A stretch of DNA of 64,000 nt from Bartonella sp. F02 (GTDB lineage Bacteria; Pseudomonadota; Alphaproteobacteria; Rhizobiales; Rhizobiaceae), in contig NZ_JANHOK010000003.1 in assembly GCF_026929975.1 (NCBI RefSeq), forward strand, positions 1 through 64,000, written 5' to 3'. Below, in pieces: positions 1-9,040 of this stretch. The notes beneath the pieces are model-generated. The model made no database searches, was not told the DNA's origin, and saw only the letters and a list, made by a program, of their open reading frames with translations. A program made the position numbers and the translations under genes. Positions within the stretch are counted from its first letter, which is position 1, and every line of letters begins with the position of its first letter.

Positions 1-42
1 AAGTTTGAGGAAGTTAACGGCAAGTTTGAGGAAGTTAACAGC
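1..42 (+). repeat. 21-bp tandem repeat encoding stalk heptads
   Basis: Bases 1-21 and 22-42 are identical except for one base near the end and encode KFEEVNG and KFEEVNS. Degenerate copies follow at 43-75 and from 76. The array probably continues upstream of the window. It lies in the coiled-coil stalk of the autotransporter, and the 7-residue period keeps the heptad phase when copies are gained or lost. Confidence 0.8.
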
Positions 43-720
43 AAGGTCGATAATCTTGAAAAAGAAGTTGACAGCAAGTTCGATGATTTGAAAGACGATG
101 TGCAGAATCAATTAACTGGTATGTCGACTGCATCTGTTCATTACGATACAGATGAAGAGGGCAACAAAACTGGTAAAATCACTTTACAGGGTGTGTCAAA
201 ATCACGAGATAACGGTGTTGATAGCACGCTAAATGGTGATAATGAAAGTGAACCTGTTGTCATTGACAATCTTGCTGATGGAAAAATTGCTGAAGACTCA
301 AAAGAAGCAGTAAATGGTGGTCAACTTTATAAAACTCGTGAAGAACTGATGCAGTACACTGACAACAAAATAGATGAAACAATGAATCATTTCTTGAATG
401 AATCTATGGATGAGGTTGTTAAGAAAACTGAACAGTATGTTGATGAAAAGTTTAGTGCTTTAAGTTATGATATTAAAGCCGTGCAAAATGAAGCAAGGCA
501 AGCTGCAGCTGTTGGCTTGGCAGTATCTAACTTACGTTATAACGATACACCAGGAAAACTAAGTATTGCGTTTGGTAGTGGTTTCTGGCGTAGTCAATCT
601 GCACTTGCTTTTGGTGCTGGTTATACTTCTGAAAATGGAAATATCCGTTCTAATTTGTCTGTAACCAGTTCAGGAGGACATTTTGGTATAGGTGCAGGAA
701 TTAGCATAACTTTGAATTAA
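1..720 (+). CDS. Trimeric autotransporter adhesin (BadA/Vomp/YadA family), 3' part only
   Basis: The reading frame is open at base 1, so this is the C-terminal 239 residues of a longer surface adhesin. Residues 1-34 are a charged coiled coil with heptads such as KFEEVNG. A second stalk segment follows, then a YadA-type neck (AVNGGQLY, about 105-112), another coiled coil (to about 155), and the C-terminal anchor of about 65 residues with alternating hydrophobic residues and the typical AVGLAVSNL and FGIGAGISI stretches. In this family the anchor forms a 12-stranded trimeric outer-membrane barrel that exports the stalk and head. Known Bartonella members are BadA (B. henselae) and Vomp (B. quintana), which bind extracellular matrix and host cells. 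The head lies outside the window, so the exact paralogue cannot be named. The TTG at 88 is an internal codon, not the start. Confidence 0.93.
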   Translation, partial: KFEEVNGKFEEVNSKVDNLEKEVDSKFDDLKDDVQNQLTGMSTASVHYDTDEEGNKTGKITLQGVSKSRDNGVDSTLNGDNESEPVVIDNLADGKIAEDSKEAVNGGQLYKTREELMQYTDNKIDETMNHFLNESMDEVVKKTEQYVDEKFSALSYDIKAVQNEARQAAAVGLAVSNLRYNDTPGKLSIAFGSGFWRSQSALAFGAGYTSENGNIRSNLSVTSSGGHFGIGAGISITLN

Positions 721-728
721 TAAAACTA

Positions 729-1295
729 ATGATAAAAAATTGTAATATCATAGTATATTTTGCTTTCGCCCTTGTCTTATTAGGCAAGGGCGAAAGCCGT
801 GCTAATGAAAAAGAAAATATTTATACAGTCCATCCACCACAATTGTCTGTTCCTCGTGGAATTCCAGGTGAAACGCGTCGGATTATTGCTCAATTTCATA
901 ATTGGACTTTGATTTGTGATGAAAATAAAACCATCAAACAGGGTATATGTAATGTAACTCAAACTATCCATGACCAAAAAGATAATACTATTTTTAGTTG
1001 GTCTCTTGTTACGACGAAAAATGGTAAACCGGTCATGCTGTTACGAACATTGCCAAAAGCTGATACGGATGTTCCTATTAAGATATTTATAAGTGGTGTT
1101 AAAAAACCGATTTATGTTCGTTATAAACAATGCAGCCAAACAGTTTGTTTAGCGCAACTTCCTGTAGAATCTATTTTAACAAAACAAATAGAGGAGGATA
1201 AAGATGTACGTATTTCTTATCAAATTAAAGGGGGAGAAATAATCTCTTTTATTGCACCATTTAAGGGGCTTAGAGAAGCAATTTCTTCTTTATGA
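729..1295 (+). CDS. IalB-family (invasion-associated locus B) periplasmic protein
   Basis: This 188-residue protein has a short N-terminal signal peptide, probably cleaved near residue 25 (ESRA before NEK). The body has the IalB-family pattern: an FHNWTLIC segment near 56-63, and cysteines 63, 74, 135 and 140. These match in order and spacing class the cysteines 50, 59, 120 and 125 of the second IalB protein encoded at 12278-12823. The family is exported; IalB of B. bacilliformis is linked to erythrocyte invasion, but its biochemistry is unknown. The start lies 8 bp after the autotransporter stop with no clear ribosome binding site, so translation may be coupled to the adhesin. A strong inverted repeat sits inside the signal-peptide codons (762-797). 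Confidence 0.8.
   Translation: MIKNCNIIVYFAFALVLLGKGESRANEKENIYTVHPPQLSVPRGIPGETRRIIAQFHNWTLICDENKTIKQGICNVTQTIHDQKDNTIFSWSLVTTKNGKPVMLLRTLPKADTDVPIKIFISGVKKPIYVRYKQCSQTVCLAQLPVESILTKQIEEDKDVRISYQIKGGEIISFIAPFKGLREAISSL
762..797 (+). repeat. 13-bp perfect inverted repeat inside a signal-peptide coding region
   Basis: GCTTTCGCCCTTG at 762-774 is mirrored by CAAGGGCGAAAGC at 785-797, and one G-U plus one G-C pair could extend the stem inward. It is GC-rich in an A/T-rich locus. It starts 42 bases after the adhesin stop and 33 bases after the IalB-like start. No U run follows on either strand, so a simple intrinsic terminator is unlikely. An RNA processing, stability or attenuation hairpin is possible. 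Confidence 0.75.
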
Positions 1296-1985
1296 GAATA
1301 AACAGTGTAATTTTTTGAGTTCTTAATCGCGCAATCCTTGGGCATTTGTATGCGATGAAGAAAAAATCTCTTCTTAGATGAGAGAACTTTTTGTAAATAT
1401 TAAGTTATAATAATCCGTTTTGAGTACAATAAAAATCAAAACAAATATTTTGATAAGTCGTTAAAATTTATATATTTAACGTGATCTGTAAAAATTTTTA
1501 TTTAAATTTAAATTATAAATAGAGTTAAAAAATATTTCTTTGAATTTTTCGATTCATTAATGATTATTATCTCATAATATCCTTCTTTTTAGCATTTATT
1601 TTGATATAAAATAAAGAGATAGTCAGATAAAAAAAGGCTATCATATTGTCTTTCTATTAATTATTCCGTGCGGCACTGTTATTTAAGGTTAATAATTTAA
1701 TAGAATAATTTTTGCATTTGCTTAGTTAATAAAAGATACTTAGAGGGTACAAAATAAACTCTGTATATTATGATTCAAACAAATAAAAATAAAGAAAGGC
1801 AAATAGTGCAAGTATGAGAAGCTTGTGCAGTCATTATGATAGGAATGTGAATCATGATTCTTTTTTATTGCAGATAGAGATCTGTTCTATTTCTACTGGT
1901 AAAAAGAACTGTAACCAAAAAAGGCATTGCAATCAAAATAAGAGTCTACTCAATTTTGGATATAACAAATGAATTGTGTGATTGA
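1296..1985. other. 690-bp A/T-rich spacer without a convincing gene
   Basis: The spacer lies between the IalB-like gene and ppx. It has many in-frame stops, A/T tracts and a 12-bp palindrome (GAATCATGATTC, 1849-1860). The only continuous small frame is 52 codons (1814-1972), which has four Cys, an odd composition and no ribosome binding site. I see no tRNA, terminator with a U run, or recognised gene remnant. It probably holds the ppx promoter. Confidence 0.6.
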
Positions 1986-3068
1986 ATGATTTTGAATGTC
2001 AAAACAAAAACTAAAAAAACATCTGTTGTGACACGTTTTTCTCAATTAAAAACTTCTCCTCTTTATGCAGCACTTGATTTAGGAACCAATAATTGTCGCC
2101 TTCTTATTGCTTCTCCCTGTGTGCCTGGGCATTTTCAAGTCGTTGATACTTTTTCGCGTATTGTAAGATTGGGAGAGGGGTTGGGAAATAGCGGTTATCT
2201 TAATCCTCAAGCTATGGATCGTGCAATTGAGGCTTTAAAAATTTGTCGTTTAAAATTAGAAAAAAATTATGTCAAATGTTCGCGTTTGATTACAACAGAA
2301 GCTTGTCGCTCTGCAGAAAATGGACAATATTTTATTCAGCGAGTTTTAGATGAAACTGGCCTAGAATTAGAAATTATCAATCGAGAAATGGAAGCGCGTT
2401 TTTCTGTTTTAGGGTGTAGTGCGTTAGTTGAGCCAAGTGCTGAGGCGATTGTGCTTTTTGATATTGGAGGTGGATCATCAGAAATTGTGCTTCTTGACGT
2501 TTCTCAAAAGTGTTCTTTGTATTTGACTGAGAAAATTACTGCTTGGACATCTCTTCCTATTGGTGTTGTGACACTTGCTGAGCGTTTTGGAGGACAGAAC
2601 GTTAGTTTAGATGATTTCGAGAACATGAAAAATTATGTCCGAGCTCTTTTAAATAATTTTTCAGACCGCTATAAGTTAGAAGTTTTAGTGCAAAGCTCGA
2701 GATTTTATCTTTTAGGAACTTCTGGAATAATTACGACTTTGGCTGGAGTATATCTTAATTTAAAACATTACAATAGGAAGAAAATTGATGGTCTTTGGAT
2801 GAAAAGCACTGACATTACTCTTCTAACGAAACGTTTGTTGTCATGGGATATAAAAAAGCGTGCTAAAAATCCCTGTATTGGGCGTGCGAGAGCAGATCTT
2901 ATTTTAGCAGGGTGTGCAATTTTAGAAGTGATTTTAGAAACTTGGCCCTGTCAGCGATTAAGAGTTGCTGATCGTGGGGTTAAAGAAGGAATTGTGATCG
3001 AGTTGATGTTGCATGATGGCGTATGGAATTCTTATAAAAGAGATATTTCAAGCGCCGGAAGTGATTAA
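1986..3068 (+). CDS. ppx: Exopolyphosphatase / guanosine pentaphosphatase family protein (Ppx/GppA)
   Basis: The protein has the ASKHA-fold phosphate motifs of this family: DLGTNNCRLLIA near residues 31-42, TTEACRSAENG near 103-113 and LFDIGGGSSEIVLLD near 157-171. Family members hydrolyse inorganic polyphosphate and/or pppGpp in the cytoplasm. At 360 residues it matches the short alphaproteobacterial form without the C-terminal HD-like domain of the roughly 500-residue E. coli enzymes. An in-frame TGA directly precedes the ATG and fixes the start; no obvious ribosome binding site is present. The rlmE gene follows 22 bp downstream, so the two are probably cotranscribed. I cannot tell Ppx from GppA activity by sequence. 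Confidence 0.88.
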   Translation: MILNVKTKTKKTSVVTRFSQLKTSPLYAALDLGTNNCRLLIASPCVPGHFQVVDTFSRIVRLGEGLGNSGYLNPQAMDRAIEALKICRLKLEKNYVKCSRLITTEACRSAENGQYFIQRVLDETGLELEIINREMEARFSVLGCSALVEPSAEAIVLFDIGGGSSEIVLLDVSQKCSLYLTEKITAWTSLPIGVVTLAERFGGQNVSLDDFENMKNYVRALLNNFSDRYKLEVLVQSSRFYLLGTSGIITTLAGVYLNLKHYNRKKIDGLWMKSTDITLLTKRLLSWDIKKRAKNPCIGRARADLILAGCAILEVILETWPCQRLRVADRGVKEGIVIELMLHDGVWNSYKRDISSAGSD

Positions 3069-3090
3069 AACGTGGAGATAATAAGAGAGT

Positions 3091-3810
3091 ATGAAAAAAA
3101 CAACATCAACAGGTGGACGTGGTGGTTCAGGATCGCATGCATTATACCAGCGGGTGAGAAAAAAAGCAGGAGTGATTAAAGCATCATCGCGTCGGTGGTT
3201 AGAAAGACATTTGAATGATCCTTATGTTCATCAATCAAAAATGGATGGTTATCGTTCACGTTCTGCTTATAAGCTGATCGAAATTAATGAGCGCTATAAA
3301 ATGCTCAAGAAAGGTCAAAAAATCATTGATTTAGGAGCGGCACCAGGAGGCTGGTGTCAGGTAGCAGCGCATTTAGTACAATCGAATGATCAAAACCCTA
3401 GTGTGGTTGGTATTGATTATTTACCTATGGAGCCTCTGCCCGGAGTTATAATGCTGGAAATGGATTTTTTGCATGATAATGCTCCACAGCAATTAATGAA
3501 TGCTTTGGGGACAAATCCGGATGTTATTCTTTCTGATATGGCAGCACCAACAACCGGTCATCGTCAAACGGATCATTTGAGGACAATCTATTTATGTGAG
3601 GTCGCTGCTCATTTTGCTATTTCTGTTCTTAAACCTGGTGGACATTTCTTAGCAAAAGTTTTTCAAGGAGGAGCAGAGAATTCTCTTCTTACGACATTAA
3701 AACAGAATTTTAAAACAGTTCATCACGTTAAGCCGCCTGCAAGTCGAGCAGAATCTGTTGAACTTTATCTCCTAGCACTTAATTTTAAAGGAAGAGATAT
3801 AAAGCAATAA
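3091..3810 (+). CDS. rlmE: 23S rRNA (uridine-2'-O-)methyltransferase RlmE (FtsJ/RrmJ)
   Basis: RlmE methylates the ribose of U2552 in the A loop of 23S rRNA during late 50S assembly. The SAM-binding motif DLGAAPGGW is at about 80-88. The K-D-K-E catalytic tetrad is visible as K61 (SAYKLIEI), D149 (ILSDMAAP), K189 (FLAKVFQGG) and the Glu of RAESVELYL. The basic N-terminal extension ([19 protein letters not shown]) is typical of alphaproteobacterial members, giving 239 residues against about 209 in E. coli. It sits directly behind ppx, and a 165-bp spacer separates it from obgE. Confidence 0.95.
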   Translation: MKKTTSTGGRGGSGSHALYQRVRKKAGVIKASSRRWLERHLNDPYVHQSKMDGYRSRSAYKLIEINERYKMLKKGQKIIDLGAAPGGWCQVAAHLVQSNDQNPSVVGIDYLPMEPLPGVIMLEMDFLHDNAPQQLMNALGTNPDVILSDMAAPTTGHRQTDHLRTIYLCEVAAHFAISVLKPGGHFLAKVFQGGAENSLLTTLKQNFKTVHHVKPPASRAESVELYLLALNFKGRDIKQ

Positions 3811-3954
3811 GAACTTATATTAAAAAAATATGGAGCTGTGTTTTGAATTACAATACAAGATTTTGAAGAGTTTTTGATAACAGTATGTGCATTTTTTGTT
3901 TAGGGTGAAAAGCTGGTAAAGTGAATATATTTTCTATAAAATAAGTAAGGTTGA

Positions 3955-4992
<1,038 letters not shown>

Positions 4993-5001
4993 GGCTGATT
5001 A

Positions 5002-6141
5002 ATGGCAGTGGGATTGCAGAAACTTGAGCAATACAAACGCATTGTGATTAAAATTGGTTCTGCTCTTTTGGTTGATCCTCAAACAGGCTTACGTGTTGAA
5101 TGGCTTAAAAGTTTGATCACTGATATTGCAGTATTACACCAAAAAAAAGTTGAAATTTTATTAGTTTCTTCTGGTGCAATTGCTTTAGGGCGAACGTTAC
5201 TTCATCTTTCTACCGGGTCTTTAAAATTAGAAGAGAGTCAAGCTTGTGCTGCTGTAGGTCAAATTGAACTCGCTAAGGCTTATGGGGATGTTCTATCTCA
5301 AAATGGGTTAAAGATGGGTCAGATTTTACTCACACTTTTTGATACCGAAGAACGTCGACGTTATCTTAATGCACGCGCTACAATCAATACACTTTTACGC
5401 TTTGGAGCAGTGCCTGTTATTAATGAGAATGACACTGTGGCAACAAGTGAAATTCGTTATGGTGATAATGATCGTTTAGCTGCGCGTGTTGCAACAATGA
5501 TGGGATCTGATCTATTGATTCTTTTATCAGATATTGATGGTCTTTATACGAAGTCTCCTCGTTTAGATCCGCAGGCGGAGTTTGTTCCTTTTATTGCATC
5601 AATTACAAGCGATATTGAAAAAATGGCAGGAGTTGCTGCTTCAGAATTTTCACGAGGAGGTATGAAAACAAAGCTTGAGGCTGGAAAAATAGCTAATTCT
5701 GCAGGAACGGCTATGATTATTACTTCTGGTAAACGTATGAATCCCCTTGCCGCAATTGATCGTGGGGAGCGTGGAAGTTTTTTTGCTGCAAGTGAAAAAC
5801 CGGTTAATGCTTGGAAAACGTGGATTTCTGGGAATTTAGAGCCAGCTGGTATTTTAATGATTGATGAAGGAGCTGTTAATGCACTTAAATCTGGTAAGTC
5901 ATTATTAGCCGCAGGTGTTATAGCTGTTGAGGGCATATTTCAGCGTGGAGATACAGTTGCAATTATTGATCAAAAAAGAATTGAGATTGCTCGTGGCCTT
6001 GTGAGTTATGATAAAGATGAGGCTATGATTATTATGGGGCGTAAAAGTGAAGAAATAAAATCTCTTCTTGGATGTGAACCACATTCTGCTATGGTGCATC
6101 GCAATGATATGGTATTACGCTGTTTGACTTCTCCTATTTGA
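5002..6141 (+). CDS. proB: Glutamate 5-kinase
   Basis: ProB catalyses the first step of proline synthesis, ATP-dependent phosphorylation of glutamate. The amino-acid kinase domain (about 1-270) shows [11 protein letters not shown], the [11 protein letters not shown] segment, [14 protein letters not shown] and FGDND-like [15 protein letters not shown]-terminal PUA domain spans about residues 285-370. The length (379) matches the family. proA follows closely, so glutamate-5-phosphate can be passed to the next enzyme. Regulation is probably by proline feedback on the kinase domain, as known for the family. Confidence 0.96.
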   Translation: MAVGLQKLEQYKRIVIKIGSALLVDPQTGLRVEWLKSLITDIAVLHQKKVEILLVSSGAIALGRTLLHLSTGSLKLEESQACAAVGQIELAKAYGDVLSQNGLKMGQILLTLFDTEERRRYLNARATINTLLRFGAVPVINENDTVATSEIRYGDNDRLAARVATMMGSDLLILLSDIDGLYTKSPRLDPQAEFVPFIASITSDIEKMAGVAASEFSRGGMKTKLEAGKIANSAGTAMIITSGKRMNPLAAIDRGERGSFFAASEKPVNAWKTWISGNLEPAGILMIDEGAVNALKSGKSLLAAGVIAVEGIFQRGDTVAIIDQKRIEIARGLVSYDKDEAMIIMGRKSEEIKSLLGCEPHSAMVHRNDMVLRCLTSPI

Positions 6142-6178
6142 AAAAAACTATTTTTGTATTTTGGACTTTGATGATCAC

Positions 6179-7435
6179 ATGACTTTAGAAGAACAGATGA
6201 AAAATATAGGGAAAAAAGCACGACATGCAGCTCTGAGACTTGCTACTGTTTCTGATGAACAAAAAAGAAATGCATTAGAAATGATAGCTTTAAACATAGA
6301 AGCTCAATCAACTGAAATTTTATATGCGAATGATCAAGATTTAGCAAATGCCGTTCAGAATAATTTGACAGAAGCAATGATTGATCGACTCAAGTTAAAT
6401 CAAGCGCGTTTGCGTGCAATAATAGAGAGTGTTCGTCAGATAGCTTGTTTGCCTGATCCTGTTGGACAAGTGATTGGTGAGTGGACACGGCCAAATGGGC
6501 TTCATATAAGTCGTGTACGGACGCCTCTTGGTGTGATTGGCATTATTTATGAGAGTCGACCAAATGTGACAATTGATGCAAGTGCTTTGTGTTTAAAATC
6601 TGGAAATGCTGCAATTTTGCGAGGGGGATCGGATAGCTTTTATTCTGCGCAGGCTCTTTATGCTGCATTGGTAAAAGGATTAGAGCAGGCTGGTTTTCCT
6701 CAAGATTCTATTCAAATGGTTCAGACAACAGATCGTAATGCTGTTGGTGAAATGCTTAAAGGTTTGGATGGAGCGATTGATGTGATTATTCCTCGTGGTG
6801 GAAAAAATCTTGTCGCTCGTGTTCAATCGGATGCACGTATTCCTGTTTTTGCGCATTTAGAAGGTCTATGTCATATTTATATTGATCAATCAGCCAATTT
6901 AGAGATGGCACGTGATATTGTGTTGAATGCGAAATTACGACGTACAGGTGTGTGTGGAGCTGTTGAAACAGTTCTCATTGATCGTAAGGAATTTAAAAAA
7001 TTTCTGCCTGTTCTAACTGCTTTACGAGATAAAGGGTGTGAGATTCGCGCGACAGAAGATATTGTTTTGTTAATGCCAGAAACAAAACTAGCAAAAGAAG
7101 AGGATTGGTCGTGTGAATATCTTGATGCAGTTCTTTCTGTTAAAACAGTTGATGGTATTGAGGGAGCTATTGCGCATATTGAACGTTATTCATCAGGACA
7201 TACTGAATCAATTATCGCTGAGGATATGGAAGTAGTGAATATATTTTTTAACCGTTTGGATTCAGCAATTTTGCTTCATAATGCATCGACACAATTTGCA
7301 GATGGAGGTGAATTTGGTTTTGGAGCAGAAATTGGTATCGCAACAGGGAAAATGCATGCGCGCGGGCCTATAGGTGTTGAACAGTTGACATCATTTCAAT
7401 ATCATATCCGAGGAAATGGGCAGGTTCGGCCTTGA
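6179..7435 (+). CDS. proA: Gamma-glutamyl phosphate reductase
   Basis: ProA reduces glutamyl-5-phosphate with NADPH to glutamate semialdehyde, the second proline-pathway step. It has the aldehyde-dehydrogenase fold with [15 protein letters not shown] near 125-139, LRGG near 149-152, and the catalytic Cys in [13 protein letters not shown] near 250-262. The C-terminal [26 protein letters not shown] signature is present. I chose ATG 6179 (MTLEEQ, 418 residues) over the TTG at 6161, whose upstream bases show no ribosome binding site. An ATG at 6197 behind an AGAAG is also possible. The stop overlaps the extended 5' end of nadD. Confidence 0.95.
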   Translation: MTLEEQMKNIGKKARHAALRLATVSDEQKRNALEMIALNIEAQSTEILYANDQDLANAVQNNLTEAMIDRLKLNQARLRAIIESVRQIACLPDPVGQVIGEWTRPNGLHISRVRTPLGVIGIIYESRPNVTIDASALCLKSGNAAILRGGSDSFYSAQALYAALVKGLEQAGFPQDSIQMVQTTDRNAVGEMLKGLDGAIDVIIPRGGKNLVARVQSDARIPVFAHLEGLCHIYIDQSANLEMARDIVLNAKLRRTGVCGAVETVLIDRKEFKKFLPVLTALRDKGCEIRATEDIVLLMPETKLAKEEDWSCEYLDAVLSVKTVDGIEGAIAHIERYSSGHTESIIAEDMEVVNIFFNRLDSAILLHNASTQFADGGEFGFGAEIGIATGKMHARGPIGVEQLTSFQYHIRGNGQVRP

Positions 7436-7464
7436 AAAAGACAATTTTTCAATGGGAAAATCGT

Positions 7465-8058
7465 ATGCCCTACGTTGAAAGATCTAATATTGTTGGTCTT
7501 TTTGGAGGGTCATTTAATCCACCGCATGCGGGTCATCTTCTTGTGGCAAAGACTGCAATTCAGCGTTTACAGCTCAATCAGTTATGGTGGATGGTAACGC
7601 CGAAAAACCCTTTAAAAAATTGTGCTCACTTACTTTCTTTACAGGAAAGAATACAATTAAGTTCTGAGCTTGTTGACCATCCCAAAATTCGTATAACAGG
7701 TTTTGAAAAAATGATAGGGAGTACAGCATCAATAGAAACAGTTTCTTATATTCTTGCTCATTATCATGGAGTGCGTTTTGTGTGGGTTATGGGCGCTGAT
7801 AGTTTGGCGACATTTCATCTTTGGCGTCGATGGCGTAATATTGTATTGAAACTTCCTATTGCGATTATTGATCGTCCATTTGCACGTATGGCTGCACTGT
7901 CTTCTCCTATGGCACAAACTTATCGTTATTCTCGTTTAGATGAAAAAGAAAGCAAATTGTTACCTTTTATGAAACCACCAGTTTGGACTTATTTGCATGG
8001 ACCTTTATCTTTTCAGTCCTCAACAAAGCTTCGATTGAAAGAGAATAATTTTTCTTGA
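7465..8058 (+). CDS. nadD: Nicotinate-nucleotide adenylyltransferase
   Basis: NadD transfers AMP from ATP to nicotinate mononucleotide in NAD synthesis. The nucleotidyltransferase motif GLFGGSFNPPHAGHL lies near the N terminus, and the C-terminal FQSSTKLR stands for the usual ISSTxIR motif. ATG 7465 is preceded by GGGAAA at a good distance. The frame is open further upstream to a TTG at 7432 that would overlap the proA stop, so the true start could be 33 bases earlier. Its place after proA and before rsfS is the usual rhizobial order. Confidence 0.93.
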   Translation: MPYVERSNIVGLFGGSFNPPHAGHLLVAKTAIQRLQLNQLWWMVTPKNPLKNCAHLLSLQERIQLSSELVDHPKIRITGFEKMIGSTASIETVSYILAHYHGVRFVWVMGADSLATFHLWRRWRNIVLKLPIAIIDRPFARMAALSSPMAQTYRYSRLDEKESKLLPFMKPPVWTYLHGPLSFQSSTKLRLKENNFS

Positions 8059-8170
8059 ACATTGTATAGGATTTTGCAATCCTATTGAGAATAGTTTTTT
8101 ATATTATTGAATCATAAGAAAGGGTATTACTCTGGAAAGCGTTTCACAAAAACACTCCCGCAATATTGCT

Positions 8171-8551
8171 TTGGTAGAGGATGAGTTTTTTTCTTCTGCT
8201 GATAGTCTCAAAATTATTCTGAGCAGTTTAGAAGATACAAAAGCAGAAGATATTGTTTCTATTGATATTAAAGGCAAATCGTTTTTAGCTGATTATATGG
8301 TTATTGCTTCAGGGCGCTCGCAACGTCATGTTACAGCTGTTGCTGATCATTTGTTATGTACTTGGAAAGATAATAAGTATGGTACAGCAAGAGTGGAAGG
8401 ACTGACTAACGGTGATTGGGTATTAATTGATACAGGAGATATTATTGTCCATCTTTTTCATCCAGAAACGCGCGCTTTTTATAATTTAGAAAAAATGTGG
8501 CAGACTTCGGATTGGGATAATATAAAGTCAGTTTTTATTGGAGAAAATTAA
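8171..8551 (+). CDS. rsfS: Ribosomal silencing factor RsfS (Iojap/YbeB family)
   Basis: RsfS binds ribosomal protein L14 and blocks joining of 50S and 30S subunits under starvation. The core motif KAEDIVSIDIKGKSFLADYMVIASGRSQRHVTA-type region is clear, and the W-x-L-x-DxGD-x-hVHhF segment (VLIDTGDIIVHLFHPETRAFYNLEKMW) follows. The TTG at 8171 is the first conventional start codon but has no ribosome binding site. The frame stays open upstream, and AGAAAGGG at 8117-8124 sits seven bases before an in-frame CTG (8132), which would add LESVSQKHSRNIA. The real start may therefore be non-canonical. Partner gene rlmH, normally next, is absent. Confidence 0.92.
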   Translation: MVEDEFFSSADSLKIILSSLEDTKAEDIVSIDIKGKSFLADYMVIASGRSQRHVTAVADHLLCTWKDNKYGTARVEGLTNGDWVLIDTGDIIVHLFHPETRAFYNLEKMWQTSDWDNIKSVFIGEN

Positions 8552-9040
8552 TATTGATTTTATAATCTTTTGCTTGAAAAAACGTAAAAACATCAAAAGT
8601 CATATTGGGATAATCAATAAATGCTTAATTGAAAGAGGCAGAAGTTTTTTAATTTTTTTCAAGAAACGATTAGTTTATTTAATAGGCATTACACATAAAG
8701 AATGAATATAGTGGTTTTTGTCCATTATAGGACAATAATATTTTTTTGTGGCGAAGATATTTATAATTGAATAGCGGTTTATGAGTTACTTAAAGGCAAG
8801 TAAAAAGTTGTGAAGATTTTTTTTCTTGGTGTTTGATGATGAAGTCATAAACTAAGAGGTATGTGTATATTGTTCACAGCATAGCTTTATTCATTATGAT
8901 AATTATTAATAAGTATTGATATTATCATTTAGCTTTTAGTACTTATTTGTACATTTAAATATGATTTTAGTTAAGATTGTTTTAGGTGATATGACTTAAA
9001 GCATGTGTGGTGTATGTGATTGAGTTTTACGGTCGAGCAA
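8552..9040. other. Spacer of about 490 bp where rlmH is usually found
   Basis: The region between rsfS and the EnvC-like gene is A/T-rich, has stops in all frames I read, and shows no match to RlmH motifs by eye. A short dyad, TGATAAT (8897-8903) with ATTATCA (8921-8927), is the only structure I note. It probably contains the promoter of the envC-ctpA unit. Confidence 0.55.

Noticed and set aside
1814-1972. 52-codon frame ahead of ppx
   Set aside because: No ribosome binding site, Cys/Asn-rich odd composition, and it lies in a stop-rich A/T spacer. Kept only as part of the spacer description.
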